From Streptococcus hyointestinalis (GTDB lineage Bacteria; Bacillota; Bacilli; Lactobacillales; Streptococcaceae): DNA of 64,000 nt. Under the pieces are notes generated by a model. It saw nothing but the letters and a program-made list of their open reading frames with translations, had not been told where the DNA came from and searched no databases. The translations under genes and the position numbers were made by a program. The stretch is from NCBI RefSeq assembly GCF_900459405.1, contig NZ_UHFN01000007.1, forward strand, positions 1,364,001-1,428,000, given 5' to 3'. Position 1 is the first letter of the stretch. Each line of letters opens with the position of its first letter. This document shows positions 27,598 through 36,948 of this stretch, piece by piece.

Positions 27598-28104
27598 TTA
27601 ACTTTTTCCTATAATCTCTAACTCAGCTTTAGCCAAGGTATGGTTTTTCACAGCTTTTAGCAAGTCGTTCATATAAAAGCCGTCAGAAAGCGCTAGCTCA
27701 TCATCAAGCGCATAGACCGTCAGCGTATAGATATGGTCCTTGTCTGGTGGGTAAGGTCCAGTATAGTTTTCTGCGATGGCTGTGAAATCTTCTCTCAAAA
27801 AAGGACTGACCAGACTGTTCTTGCCGTGCGTATGTATTTTGTCTCGTCGTGAAAAGTCCTCCTCAATCGCAAGTTGCGTGTCTGCAACTGGAACATTTGC
27901 TACCACCCAGTGGATGTAGGCAAAACCACACACAGGAATCGAGTCGTAATCAAACAAGGTCCAAGCGAGGGTCTTGGTCTTATTAGGGATGTTCGTCACC
28001 TCAAAGGGAAAAGACAGCGCAGGCTTACCCTGTATTGTGTCGCTTGCTTTTTTGCCGTATTTATCTTGGAGAATGTTGTCCTTGAACGAAACCGTAATAT
28101 CCAT
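27598..28104 (-). CDS. YbhB/YbcL-family (Raf-kinase-inhibitor-like, PEBP) protein
   Basis: 168 aa. PEBP landmarks: ALSFPFEVTNIPNKTKTLAWTLFDYD (anion-pocket strand), FAYIHWVVANVPV, and YTGPYPPDKDHIYTLTVYALD. The bacterial family has no firmly assigned function in streptococci. One bp separates it from the next gene. Confidence 0.9.
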   Translation of the reverse strand: MDITVSFKDNILQDKYGKKASDTIQGKPALSFPFEVTNIPNKTKTLAWTLFDYDSIPVCGFAYIHWVVANVPVADTQLAIEEDFSRRDKIHTHGKNSLVSPFLREDFTAIAENYTGPYPPDKDHIYTLTVYALDDELALSDGFYMNDLLKAVKNHTLAKAELEIIGKS

Positions 28105-28105
28105 G

Positions 28106-28858
28106 TTAAGACTCCTTTGGTTCTATTTTGATAGCGTCGATATAGTACGCTACCTGCTGGAAACCTTGGTGCTCATAAAGGGGACGGTTCTCTTCCTCAG
28201 CTATCAAGATAGCCTTGGCGACACCTTTTGTTAGGCTTGCCTTTTGCAAAAGAGAGCCTACGCCTTGACGGCGCCAGCTTTCCGCTACCTCAAACCCATC
28301 TATCTCAACAATATCTCCACTGTACCAAGCTGCCATCACACCGATGATTTTCTGCTCTGTCAGCGCTAGAAAAAGAGACGCTTGCTCATTTTCGACAAAG
28401 GCATAATTGTAGCCTGCCATCTGCTGGCTATAAGCCTTGCTATAGTCCAAATAATAGGGCGAGCTAACTGCCTTGTAGAGAGGATAGAGCGACGCATCCA
28501 TCGCTTTGACCTCTACTTTTTGGGGGACTTTTTGACTTAGTTTTAGCCTATCGACCTCTGCCCAAAAGATGAGATGTTCACTCACCTGAAAATGCTCTGC
28601 TCGCAAAAATTGTGCCAACTCTCCTGGCAAAGCTTGATTTTCAGGAAAATGAAAATGCACATAGCGACTCGAATAATCCGCCTGCTCTCTCCTAAGAAAA
28701 GCTATATCCTCTTGAAATTGCTTTAAGCTTGGTACACTTTTGTAGAGCAGATAATTTTCAGAAAAGCGCTCAGACAGATCTGTGTTTTTAAAGTAAACAA
28801 AACGCTCAGTCTCATGAGAAAGCCTGCTGCGCCTTGACAGCACTTTCTGATAATACAT
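28106..28858 (-). CDS. GNAT-family acetyltransferase (two-domain size)
   Basis: 250 aa with a C-terminal GNAT domain (IVEIDGFEVAESWRRQGVGSLLQKA) and an N-terminal region that may be a degenerate second GNAT fold. First gene of the 28.9-25.2 kb minus-strand cluster; SD AAGGATGAG is next to the start. The upstream DNA has been replaced by an IS110-family insertion, so the native promoter may be lost or lie in the short 28860-28920 segment. Confidence 0.82.
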   Translation of the reverse strand: MYYQKVLSRRSRLSHETERFVYFKNTDLSERFSENYLLYKSVPSLKQFQEDIAFLRREQADYSSRYVHFHFPENQALPGELAQFLRAEHFQVSEHLIFWAEVDRLKLSQKVPQKVEVKAMDASLYPLYKAVSSPYYLDYSKAYSQQMAGYNYAFVENEQASLFLALTEQKIIGVMAAWYSGDIVEIDGFEVAESWRRQGVGSLLQKASLTKGVAKAILIAEEENRPLYEHQGFQQVAYYIDAIKIEPKES

Positions 28859-28875
28859 CTCATCCTTATATTTAT

Positions 28876-28898
28876 ATTAGTGGGTAGCTCCCACTAGT
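28876..28898. repeat. palindrome upstream of the GNAT gene
   Basis: ATTAGTGGG-TAGCT-CCCACTAGT: 9-bp stem with one G-T wobble. Sits between the gene start and the IS110-family element. No T-run; may be an operator or part of the element's left end. Role unknown. Confidence 0.5.
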
Positions 28899-28944
28899 AT
28901 AAATCCTTTCTTTAATATTTTTTAGATTTGTTTTATACTTTGTT

Positions 28945-29085
28945 CAGCGCTGTGGATTAGTAATTTTATCCAATCGCTTTGACGATTTCAAGGAGGCTCT
29001 AACCACAGCTCTTTGTTTAATTGGTAATTAGAATGATAACGCTTGACGTTTTATCTCGTGTAAGGCTACAAGACAAAGAGTGCGT
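28945..29085 (+). ncRNA. candidate bridge RNA of the IS110-family element
   Basis: Two consecutive large stem-loops. Loop 1: GCTGTGG(A)TTAG (28949-28960) pairs with CTAACCACAGC (28999-29009), enclosing 38 nt. Loop 2: CTCTTTGT (29009-29016) pairs with ACAAAGAG (29073-29080), enclosing 56 nt with an inner AACG...CGTT hairpin (29038-29050). This tandem internal-loop plan, in the 5' non-coding end, is what bridge RNAs of IS110 elements look like. Loop 1 contains CAAGGAGGC (28989-28997), whose complement is at 30420-30428 beside the right end. That match resembles a ribosome site and could be chance. Confidence 0.62.
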
Positions 29086-29131
29086 GGAACGAACAACAGC
29101 TGCTAATCACTTTGAAAGGAATTAAAAACTT

Positions 29132-30289
29132 ATGTTCTATGTCGGTATTGATATTGCTAAAAATAAACACGATATGGCTTGCATTGACAAAAATGGACGG
29201 GTTATCCTCCGAAAGTTTACGTTCCCTAACTCTCATCAAGGATTCATTGACCTAAAAACACAGCTTAGACAACTGTCTCCTGTAATAGACAATGTTCATA
29301 TTGCTCTTGAAAGCACCGGACATTACAACTATAATCTCGGCAGATTTCTGAGACAATTAGGTTATACGGTATTTGCTTACAATCCCTTAATTATTAAGGA
29401 GTTCGCCAAATCACAATCCCTCAGAAAGACAAAAACTGATGTCAAAGACGCTCTTCTGATTGCACATCGCTTACGCTCTGATGTTGTCTCTGAACGCTAC
29501 CATGTGGATGACAAAATCGAAGCATTAAAAGAACTCACTCGCTATCAAAATAGGTTAATTCAAGCTCGCTCTAGGAACAAAAATCTCTATGTTCGCTTGC
29601 TTGATCTTGTTTTTCCAGAGCTACACGGAATTGTTGGTAATTTACATAACAACTTCGTTTACGAACTACTAAGTAAGTACCCTAGTCCTGATAAGATTAG
29701 TCGTGCTCACTTCAAGTCTTTGCTCAAAATTAAACGACTTACAGCAGACAAAGCCCTTCTTATCAAGGAAGTAGCTAAGCAAACCATAGGAAAGGCTTCA
29801 TCTGTACACTCCTTAGAGTTAATACAACTCATTGGTACGATTCGCCATTACGATAAGCAGATAGAAGATGTGCAGAAAGATATTGATAAACTTATGGTAG
29901 AGCTTGATTCACCTATTACCTCAATCACTGGTATTAGTAATCGCTTAGGAGCCATTATCCTTGCCGAGATTAAGACCATCCATAACTTTAAAACACCTGC
30001 CCAATTGCAAGCCTTCGCTGGTTTAGAACCTGCTATTTATCAATCTGGACAAATGGATAGTAAAGGTAAAATGGTGAAGCGTGGCTCAACTTATCTCCGC
30101 TATGCTCTCATACAGGCTGCTAGGATATTAAGTATCTATTCGCCTCATTTTAAAGCCTATCTTCGTCTTAAAATAAGCCAAGGAAAACATTATAATGTCG
30201 CCCTATCGCATGTTGCTAAAAAGCTCATACGTGTTATTTTTCATCTCCTGAAAACCAATCAATCTTTCGACGAAACTAAACTCAGATAA
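29132..30289 (+). CDS. IS110-family transposase (DEDD/serine recombinase)
   Basis: 385 aa. N-terminal RuvC-like DEDD domain: YVGIDIAKNKHDMA (Asp), HIALESTGHYN (Glu), RKTKTDVKDALLIA (Asp pair). C-terminal Transposase_20 domain: ITGISNRLGAIILAEI and the Ser-bearing FAGLEPAIYQSGQMDSKGKM. Complete frame, start 7 nt after a GAAAGGA ribosome site. The 3' flank has an ACTTGC...GCAAGT hairpin with T's (about 30319-30341) that may terminate its transcript. Confidence 0.93.
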   Translation: MFYVGIDIAKNKHDMACIDKNGRVILRKFTFPNSHQGFIDLKTQLRQLSPVIDNVHIALESTGHYNYNLGRFLRQLGYTVFAYNPLIIKEFAKSQSLRKTKTDVKDALLIAHRLRSDVVSERYHVDDKIEALKELTRYQNRLIQARSRNKNLYVRLLDLVFPELHGIVGNLHNNFVYELLSKYPSPDKISRAHFKSLLKIKRLTADKALLIKEVAKQTIGKASSVHSLELIQLIGTIRHYDKQIEDVQKDIDKLMVELDSPITSITGISNRLGAIILAEIKTIHNFKTPAQLQAFAGLEPAIYQSGQMDSKGKMVKRGSTYLRYALIQAARILSIYSPHFKAYLRLKISQGKHYNVALSHVAKKLIRVIFHLLKTNQSFDETKLR

Positions 30290-30442
30290 AACAGATAAAA
30301 ACTCAAGATTTTTAAAACTTGCCCAAAAAGCAAGTCTTTTAACATGCTTTCTTTTTGGAGTTTATGTTGAGAAATAAACTCAAAAAACTAAACTTTACTC
30401 TTGATTTTTAATATAGAATGCCTCCTTGGTGCTAGATAGTGA

Positions 30443-31072
30443 CTAATCTTGCCACGTCTCTTGATTTTCTTTGAATTTTTTAAGAAGCGTCAAACCATCT
30501 GCGTCAATATAGCCTTGCACTTTAGCGACCTTGATGAGCTCACTGTAGTTAGACAGAGTGACCAATTTCACACCGGCGTCTTCAAAATTTGCAGTTGCCT
30601 TTGGCAATTCATAGGTGAAAATAGCTGCCACACCAAGAACATCTGCCCCTTCACGCTTAGCAGCTGCAACCGCTTCAAGCACAGACCCACCTGTAGAAAT
30701 CAAATCTTCGATGACCACCATTTTTTGCCCCTTGACCACACGTCCTTCGATTTGATTGCCAGCGCCGTGGTCTTTTGGTTTGCTACGGATGTAAGCAAAT
30801 GGCAGGTTCATCTTGTCAGCGATGATAGCGCCATGTGGAATCCCTGCTGTCGCTGTTCCTGCGATAACCTCAACATCTGGAAACTCTTTTTTGATGGTTT
30901 CAACAAAACCATCCTCAATCAAAGTACGTGTCTCTGGATAGGAGAGCGTGATACGATTGTCCGTATAAATCGGCGACTTAATCCCACTCGCCCAAGTAAA
31001 AGGCTCATTTGGTTTGAGGTAAACTGCCTTGATATCCAATAAATCGCGTGCAATATTTTGTGCTAATGTCAT
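30443..31072 (-). CDS. pyrE: orotate phosphoribosyltransferase
   Basis: Converts orotate + PRPP to OMP. 209 aa. PRPP-binding motif [16 protein letters not shown] and the [19 protein letters not shown] loop with catalytic Lys are intact. Last gene of the pyrF-orf-pyrE unit, whose only visible promoter is the PyrR-controlled one at 32127-32155. Confidence 0.96.
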   Translation of the reverse strand: MTLAQNIARDLLDIKAVYLKPNEPFTWASGIKSPIYTDNRITLSYPETRTLIEDGFVETIKKEFPDVEVIAGTATAGIPHGAIIADKMNLPFAYIRSKPKDHGAGNQIEGRVVKGQKMVVIEDLISTGGSVLEAVAAAKREGADVLGVAAIFTYELPKATANFEDAGVKLVTLSNYSELIKVAKVQGYIDADGLTLLKKFKENQETWQD

Positions 31073-31090
31073 GTCTTTCTCCTTTTGTGT

Positions 31091-31288
31091 CTAAATGCGG
31101 GCTGTCTCAATATGCCCATCGTAACGTTTTGCTTTATAACCGCCTAGAAATGCAGGCTCTATGCGTGAACCATCATCTCCCTTGTAACTATCGCCAAACA
31201 AGGTAGGGATGAAATGCTCTTCTATGCCATCATCGTAGCGATAGTGAAAACCATCACCGAAAATGTCCTTGGTAACAACCTTGCCCAT
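31091..31288 (-). CDS. small hypothetical protein in the pyr operon
   Basis: 65 aa from ATG 31288 (MGKVVTKDIFGDGFHYRYDDG), 5 bp after pyrF and 18 bp before pyrE, with AAGG upstream. Very rich in Gly, Asp and Tyr; the same pattern returns along the chain (HYRYDDG, GDSYKGDDGSR, AKRYDGH), suggesting short repeats of an extended, beta-like fold. No Cys, no membrane segment. Not a family I can name; its place between pyrF and pyrE implies expression with pyrimidine synthesis. Confidence 0.72.
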   Translation of the reverse strand: MGKVVTKDIFGDGFHYRYDDGIEEHFIPTLFGDSYKGDDGSRIEPAFLGGYKAKRYDGHIETARI

Positions 31289-31293
31289 AAAGT

Positions 31294-31989
31294 CTATCCT
31301 TGATTCCATTCAGCGTAAATCGCCTTGTAAGCAGCGACTGGGTCGTTCGCCTGTGTGATAGGGCGTCCTACCACGATGTAGTTACTGCCGATAGCTCTTG
31401 CTTGAGCTGGCGTCATGACACGCTTTTGGTCGCCTGTCTGAGAGCCACTTGGACGAATACCAGGGGTCAAGCAGATAAAGTCAGCTGAGGTTGCGGACTT
31501 GATAGCTTCCACCTCGTGAGCCGAGCAAACCACACCGTCAAGACCAGCCTCTAAAGTCTTTTGTGCGTAGTGAATAACAGACTCTGCAAGGCTTGTTTGG
31601 ATATTTTGGTCACTGTGCATTTGCTCTTCACTGGTTGAAGTGAGCTGAGTCACAGCAATCAGTTTGCCCTCTTGACCAAAACCTTCACGTGCTGCCTTCA
31701 TCATCTCAACACCACCTGCGGCATGGACATTGGTCATGTCAACACCGAGTTTTGCGAGCACCTTCATAGCAGACTTCACAGTATTTGGAATGTCGTGTAA
31801 TTTCAAGTCCAAAAAGACACTGTGCCCTAAGTCCTTGACATACTTGACAATCTCACTGCCACAGGCATAGTAGAGCTCCATCCCAATCTTGACATAGAGT
31901 TTTTCGTCTTCTGGAAACTGCGCCAAGAAAGTCTTTACTTCATCAAAAGATGGAAAATCAAGGGCGATAATCGGACGTTTTTCAATCAT
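31294..31989 (-). CDS. pyrF: orotidine 5'-phosphate decarboxylase
   Basis: 231 aa from ATG 31989, which has GGAGGAG 5 nt upstream; longer forms would start in the leader terminator. Signature RPIIALDFP, catalytic [15 protein letters not shown] (Asp-Lys-x-x-Asp), [17 protein letters not shown] phosphate loop. Decarboxylates OMP to UMP. First gene behind a PyrR attenuator. Confidence 0.97.
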   Translation of the reverse strand: MIEKRPIIALDFPSFDEVKTFLAQFPEDEKLYVKIGMELYYACGSEIVKYVKDLGHSVFLDLKLHDIPNTVKSAMKVLAKLGVDMTNVHAAGGVEMMKAAREGFGQEGKLIAVTQLTSTSEEQMHSDQNIQTSLAESVIHYAQKTLEAGLDGVVCSAHEVEAIKSATSADFICLTPGIRPSGSQTGDQKRVMTPAQARAIGSNYIVVGRPITQANDPVAAYKAIYAEWNQG

Positions 31990-32121
31990 GCTTCTCCTCC
32001 ACACAAAAACCTTGCCCCAAAGAGGCAAGGTGACACAAAAACGGGTAGACCATACCCCTGTTATTTCTCGCAGACACCTTCCTAGCCTCTCTGGACTATC
32101 TTTAAAGGTTATTCAATATTT
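31990..32121 (-). promoter_or_regulatory. PyrR-binding attenuator leader upstream of pyrF
   Basis: The leader contains the PyrR recognition loop AGTCCAGAGAGGCT (32084-32097) and ends in an intrinsic terminator ACCTTGCC-TCTTTG-GGGCAAGGTTTTT (32005-32031), 16 bp before the pyrF ATG. Known mechanism: PyrR with UMP stabilises the anti-antiterminator, letting the terminator form. Transcription of pyrF, the 65-aa gene and pyrE should fall when uridine nucleotides are high. Confidence 0.92.
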
Positions 32122-32126
32122 CCTGT

Positions 32127-33105
<979 letters not shown>

Positions 33106-33882
33106 TTACTCTAAGATAATGCTACCTGTCTCAAAGACAGGACCGTCTTCACACACACGTTTATTGGCAGCGCTCGATTGGTCACGAAGGTGCACCACAC
33201 AAGCATAGCAAGCCCCCATACCACATGCCATACGAGACTCCATAGAAATGTAAGCATGCGGGTGCTTTTCAAACTTGCGGTCAACATAGACTAACATCCC
33301 AGGCGCCCCGCAAGCATAGACAGCATCAAAAGTCTGTGTCATCTCATCAATCACCGTAGACACATAGCCCTTGATACCGTAAGAGCCGTCATCTGTTGTC
33401 ACGGTAACATCAGCATAGCGTGACAACTCCTCCGCTAAAATCACTGCGTCTTTATTTGCAAATCCTAAGACAGCTGTCACACGAACACCACGCTCATGTA
33501 ATTGCTTGGCTAGCTCAACAAGTGGCGGTACACCAATCCCCCCACCAACGATTAGAGCAGTATCATCTGCTTTTAGAAAATCAATACTAAAGCCATTTCC
33601 CTGTGGTCCCATGCAATCTAGGCTATCACCAGAAGATAGCTGACTAAAAATCTCTGTTCCAGCTCCCTCAATGCGGTAAACAAGTGTCGCTTCCTTCTTT
33701 TCCTTATCTACTTGAGAGATGGAAATCGGTCTACGCAGAAGTTTACTAGCATCTGGCACACGGATATGCAAAAACTGCCCAATTGTCATCTGCTCAACCA
33801 AATCACCTCTTAGCACCATCTCATAAATACGTGGGGCTATCTCAACTTGTGAGACGATTGTCATATTTTCTTTTAGTAGCAT
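33106..33882 (-). CDS. pyrK: dihydroorotate dehydrogenase electron-transfer subunit
   Basis: 258 aa from ATG 33882 (MLLKENMTIVSQVEIAPRIYEM; AAGGAGG 6 nt upstream). FAD-binding RRPISISQ, NAD-binding GGGIGVPPLVELAKQL, and the C-terminal [2Fe-2S] cluster ligands in MACGMGACYACVV plus a later Cys in KRVCEDGPVF. Forms the heterotetramer with PyrD. Confidence 0.95.
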   Translation of the reverse strand: MLLKENMTIVSQVEIAPRIYEMVLRGDLVEQMTIGQFLHIRVPDASKLLRRPISISQVDKEKKEATLVYRIEGAGTEIFSQLSSGDSLDCMGPQGNGFSIDFLKADDTALIVGGGIGVPPLVELAKQLHERGVRVTAVLGFANKDAVILAEELSRYADVTVTTDDGSYGIKGYVSTVIDEMTQTFDAVYACGAPGMLVYVDRKFEKHPHAYISMESRMACGMGACYACVVHLRDQSSAANKRVCEDGPVFETGSIILE

Positions 33883-34014
33883 TGCTTGCCTCCTTAGCAA
33901 AAAACCTCGCCTAAAAGAGGCGAGGTACATGAAAACAGCATGAAAGAAACCTTTCAAGCCTTTTATTCGTGCGCCTTCTTAGCCTCTCTGGACTATGTTA
34001 AAGGGTTTTATTGT
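33883..34014 (-). promoter_or_regulatory. PyrR-binding attenuator leader upstream of pyrK
   Basis: Carries the same PyrR loop AGTCCAGAGAGGCT (33981-33994) and a terminator ACCTCGCC-TCTTTTA-GGCGAGGTTTTTT (33899-33926) just before the pyrK ribosome site. Around the loop it matches the pyrF leader closely, then diverges outside the stem cores, as expected for two copies under the same control. Confidence 0.92.
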
Positions 34015-34019
34015 TCTTT

Positions 34020-34048
34020 ATTATAGCGTGCTTATGACTTGCTGTCAA
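34020..34048 (-). promoter_or_regulatory. consensus promoter of pyrK-pyrD
   Basis: TTGACA (34043-34048), 17-bp spacer, TATAAT (34020-34025), minus strand. Confidence 0.92.
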
Positions 34049-34053
34049 GCCTT

Positions 34054-34620
34054 CTAGTAGTCAAAGGTAAGGTCTGTGTCGTCATCTGCAGTGGTCAAGG
34101 TTTTAGCGACAATAGACGCCACCTCCACCTTGTCGTCAAAACCATTTAGCGAGCGGTAAATAGCAATCAATGAGGTGTAAACATCCGACAATACCGCAAA
34201 GCCAACATGACCTTTGTCCTTGATGATAGCTTGAAAAATCTCCTTGCTTTGGCAAATCTCAAAGATATTTTCAATACCAGCTAACCATGTCTCAACAACC
34301 TCCAAGGTCTTATCCATGAGCTTAAAGGAAGACTCATCATACCAAAAGATGGACTGAATCAAGCGTGTCTGCTTATCCATGGCGTCAATCGCCTGCAAAA
34401 TGTCCTTGGTGTCCTCCTTGACCTGCACTGTCGAGTAGCCCGTCCCCTGCAATGAACTTGACTTGTCTAGCCATCTCAGCTCGTCACGAAAAAGCGTCAC
34501 AAAGTGGATGCTAACTAATAATTTCTGAATCTTCAACTGATGTTTGTCTTGTTGTTCATTGGACATGGGACTTTTACCTGCTACTTCTATCGATACTGTG
34601 TAATGGTTCAAATATAGCAT
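34054..34620 (-). CDS. hypothetical cytoplasmic protein
   Basis: 188 aa as drawn; a start at an internal Met (MSNEQQDKHQLKIQ, 34566) giving 170 aa is equally plausible because a -10-like TATGCT overlaps the first ATG. Mostly helical, acidic, with LVSIHFVTLFRDELRWLDKSSS and LQAIDAMDKQTRLIQSIFWYD; no membrane segment or known motif. I do not recognise it. Divergent from the CpsY-like regulator with a 71-bp shared promoter region. Its stop is 6 bp from the pyrK promoter. Confidence 0.72.
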   Translation of the reverse strand: MLYLNHYTVSIEVAGKSPMSNEQQDKHQLKIQKLLVSIHFVTLFRDELRWLDKSSSLQGTGYSTVQVKEDTKDILQAIDAMDKQTRLIQSIFWYDESSFKLMDKTLEVVETWLAGIENIFEICQSKEIFQAIIKDKGHVGFAVLSDVYTSLIAIYRSLNGFDDKVEVASIVAKTLTTADDDTDLTFDY

Positions 34621-34691
34621 AATTAACCTAAAAAAGCAATCAATCCTACAATATACTTGAAAATAAAGCGCATTTGAGCTAAACTAAAAGC

Positions 34692-35603
34692 ATGCGAATT
34701 CAACAGTTACACTACATTATCAAAATCGTCGAAACTGGTAGTATGAACGAAGCTGCTAAACAGCTTTTCATTACACAGCCCAGTCTGTCAAACGCTGTGC
34801 GTGATTTGGAGCGTGAGATGGGCATTGATATTTTCAACCGCAATCCAAAAGGTATCACCCTCACCAAAGACGGCGTGGAGTTCTTGTCTTATGCCAGACA
34901 GGTCGTTGAGCAGACAGCTCTTCTTGAGGAGCGCTATAAGTCTAAGACGACGCACCGTGAGCTTTTTAGCGTCTCCTCTCAGCACTACGCCTTTGTGGTC
35001 AATGCCTTTGTCTCGCTTTTAGGTGAGGCGGACATGACCCAGTACGAGCTTTTTTTGCGTGAGACCAGAACTTGGGAAATCATTGATGACGTGAAAAATT
35101 TCCGCTCTGAGATTGGTGTGCTTTTTCTCAACAGCTACAACCGTGATGTCTTGACCAAGATGTTTGACGACAATCATCTGACCTACACCAGTCTCTTTAA
35201 GGCACATCCCCACATTTTTGTCAGCAAAGACAATCCTCTCGCCAAGAAAAAGCTGATTCATTTAGAAGACTTAGAAGACTTTCCTTATCTGAGTTATGAC
35301 CAAGGGATTCACAACTCCTTCTACTTTTCAGAGGAGATTATGTCCCAGATTCCGCATAAAAAGTCTATCGTGGTCAGTGACCGTGCGACACTTTTTAATC
35401 TGCTTATCGGTTTAGATGGCTACACCATTGCCACAGGTATCCTAAACAGTAAACTCAACGGAGACAATATCGTCTCTATCCCGCTTGACGTTGAGGATAT
35501 GATTGACATCGTCTATATCCGCCATGAAAAGGCTAATCTCTCTAAGATGGGAGAAAAATTTATTGACTACTTACTTGAAGAAGTCCCATTAAACGATAAC
35601 TAA
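34692..35603 (+). CDS. cpsY: LysR-family regulator, CpsY-like
   Basis: 303 aa. N-terminal winged helix: MRIQQLHYIIKIVETGSMNEAAKQLFITQPSLSNAVRDLE; co-inducer domain follows (FSVSSQHYAFVVNAFVSLL, GVLFLNSY, YLSYDQGIHNSFYFSEE). This sequence pattern matches streptococcal CpsY, which controls methionine supply and cell-surface functions in several pathogenic species. No +1 overlap with the divergent gene. Symbol assigned from remembered family sequence. Confidence 0.82.
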   Translation: MRIQQLHYIIKIVETGSMNEAAKQLFITQPSLSNAVRDLEREMGIDIFNRNPKGITLTKDGVEFLSYARQVVEQTALLEERYKSKTTHRELFSVSSQHYAFVVNAFVSLLGEADMTQYELFLRETRTWEIIDDVKNFRSEIGVLFLNSYNRDVLTKMFDDNHLTYTSLFKAHPHIFVSKDNPLAKKKLIHLEDLEDFPYLSYDQGIHNSFYFSEEIMSQIPHKKSIVVSDRATLFNLLIGLDGYTIATGILNSKLNGDNIVSIPLDVEDMIDIVYIRHEKANLSKMGEKFIDYLLEEVPLNDN

Positions 35604-35635
35604 AAAGTGCGTCTCCGTCTGGAGGGCACTTTTTT
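35602..35635. terminator. terminator after the LysR gene
   Basis: AAAAAGTGC-GTCTCC-GTCT-GGAGG-GCACTTTTTT: composite hairpin of two stacked stems ending in six T's; A-rich 5' side lets it serve the convergent gene too. Confidence 0.88.
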
Positions 35636-35644
35636 ACTGTTCAC

Positions 35645-36106
35645 TTACCACTTGCTAAATCCAGCCGAAACACCCCAAGCAATCAAAGCACCAAAAAGGG
35701 TCGCAATCAAGCGCTCAACGATGTAGTTAAAGCTCTGCCCTTGCCCAACAAAGACAACCAGAAGGAGGGTTAAAACAGCGATACGAGAGATAAAGGGTAG
35801 CAGTTTAACGATTTTGCTGAGCCAAAGAGTAAGACTGATAGCAAGAGCTAGCGCCATAAAGGTTAGGGCTTTTGACGACCAAGCTGTCGCTACCATAGCA
35901 ACCAAAACACCAAGCACACCGCCAATAAAAGTAGCAAGCAGCCGATTGAGCCCAGCCTTGTAAGTCCCTTTTTGCTCCTCCTGTACACATAAAAGCGCTG
36001 CAAAAGCTGCTGACAATACGGATAAGCTAGGTATCATCCAAGCAAAAAATACCGCTAACAGCACTGAAACCAAAACCTTAACATCTAATCGTGTGAATGT
36101 AGGCAC
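35645..36106 (-). CDS. FUSC/aromatic-acid-exporter-like membrane protein (short)
   Basis: 153 aa from a GTG at 36106 (MPTFTRLDVKVLVSVLLAVFFAW), chosen because GGGGGAG lies 7 nt upstream; the ATG at 36130 overlaps that site. Six hydrophobic segments, with the FUSC-type LLCVQEEQKGTYKAGLNRLLATFIGG in the first loop and YIVERLIATLFGALIAW at the end. Full DUF939 proteins have an extra ~150-aa cytoplasmic tail that is missing here, so it is either a short family member or truncated. Convergent with the LysR gene. Confidence 0.78.
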   Translation of the reverse strand: MPTFTRLDVKVLVSVLLAVFFAWMIPSLSVLSAAFAALLCVQEEQKGTYKAGLNRLLATFIGGVLGVLVAMVATAWSSKALTFMALALAISLTLWLSKIVKLLPFISRIAVLTLLLVVFVGQGQSFNYIVERLIATLFGALIAWGVSAGFSKW

Positions 36107-36186
36107 AACACATCTCCCCCTTTTGACCAAAATTATAACACAATTGCTTAGAGATGTTAAGCGTGTCCGCCTAAAGCATAAGACAA

Positions 36187-36214
36187 ATAACCCTCTCCAT
36201 ATGGAGAGGGTTAT
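36187..36214. terminator. terminator after deoD
   Basis: Perfect 28-nt palindrome ATAACCCTCTCCAT-ATGGAGAGGGTTAT, 10 bp after the deoD stop on the minus strand, followed by TTTGTCTT. Confidence 0.85.
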
Positions 36215-36224
36215 GGTATGTCAC

Positions 36225-36935
36225 TTAATCGGAAATCAAGGTCTCCAAACCAACTTTCATCATATCTGTGAAGGTTGTTTGGCGCTCTTGTGCTGTTGTG
36301 TCCTCATCTGGATTGACCAAGCTGTCTGAGATGGTCATGATGCCTAGCGCTTGCACTTTGTGTTTAGCGGCAAGATAGTAAAGAGCTGCTGCTTCCATCT
36401 CAACGGCTTTTACACCCATTTCACCTAGTTTGATATTGGTGTCTGCAAAGTCTGAGTAAAAGGCGTCAACAGACAAGACACTTCCTGTATGGACCGTCAT
36501 ACCGAGGTCTTTTGCGATATGATAAGCCTTGTCAAGCAAGTCGAAGTCAGCGATTTGCGGGAAATCATACAAAGGCCATTCGTTTTTAATCATGCTTGAG
36601 GTTGTCGCTGCGGCTTGCGCAAGCACCAAATCACGTACGTGAACATCTTTATTGAGCGAACCTGCTGTTCCTACACGGATGAGCTTTTTCACCCCATAAG
36701 AGGTAATCAACTCTGTAGCGTAAATAGAGATAGACGGCATCCCCATCCCTGTCCCCATGACACTGACACGCTCGCCTTTGTAGGTACCTGTATAGCCAAG
36801 CATACCACGGACATTGTTAAAGCAGACAGCATCCTCTAGGAAGTTTTCTGCGATAAACTTAGCACGCAAAGGATCACCTGGCAATAAAATCTTATCAGCA
36901 ATATCACCGACTTTAGCTTCGATATGAATAGACAT
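36225..36935 (-). CDS. deoD: purine-nucleoside phosphorylase, DeoD type
   Basis: 236 aa, hexameric PNP-I. Motifs: [60 protein letters not shown], and catalytic SDSLV. Cleaves adenosine/inosine-type purine nucleosides to base and ribose-1-phosphate. Ends the rpiA-deoB-punA-deoD salvage operon. Confidence 0.96.
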   Translation of the reverse strand: MSIHIEAKVGDIADKILLPGDPLRAKFIAENFLEDAVCFNNVRGMLGYTGTYKGERVSVMGTGMGMPSISIYATELITSYGVKKLIRVGTAGSLNKDVHVRDLVLAQAAATTSSMIKNEWPLYDFPQIADFDLLDKAYHIAKDLGMTVHTGSVLSVDAFYSDFADTNIKLGEMGVKAVEMEAAALYYLAAKHKVQALGIMTISDSLVNPDEDTTAQERQTTFTDMMKVGLETLISD

Positions 36936-36948
36936 AAAATAGAACTCC

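Larger units (their letters stand above)
28900..30430 (+). mobile_element. IS110-family element, ends not fixed
   Basis: IS110-type recombinase (29132-30289) with a ~230-bp structured non-coding stretch before it and ~130 bp after. These elements lack terminal inverted repeats and duplications, so boundaries given here are approximate. It separates the minus-strand GNAT-pyrC cluster from pyrE. Confidence 0.75.

Noticed and set aside
28876..28898. Palindrome as the left inverted repeat of the IS110 element
   Set aside because: IS110 elements lack terminal inverted repeats and no partner copy is present on the right.
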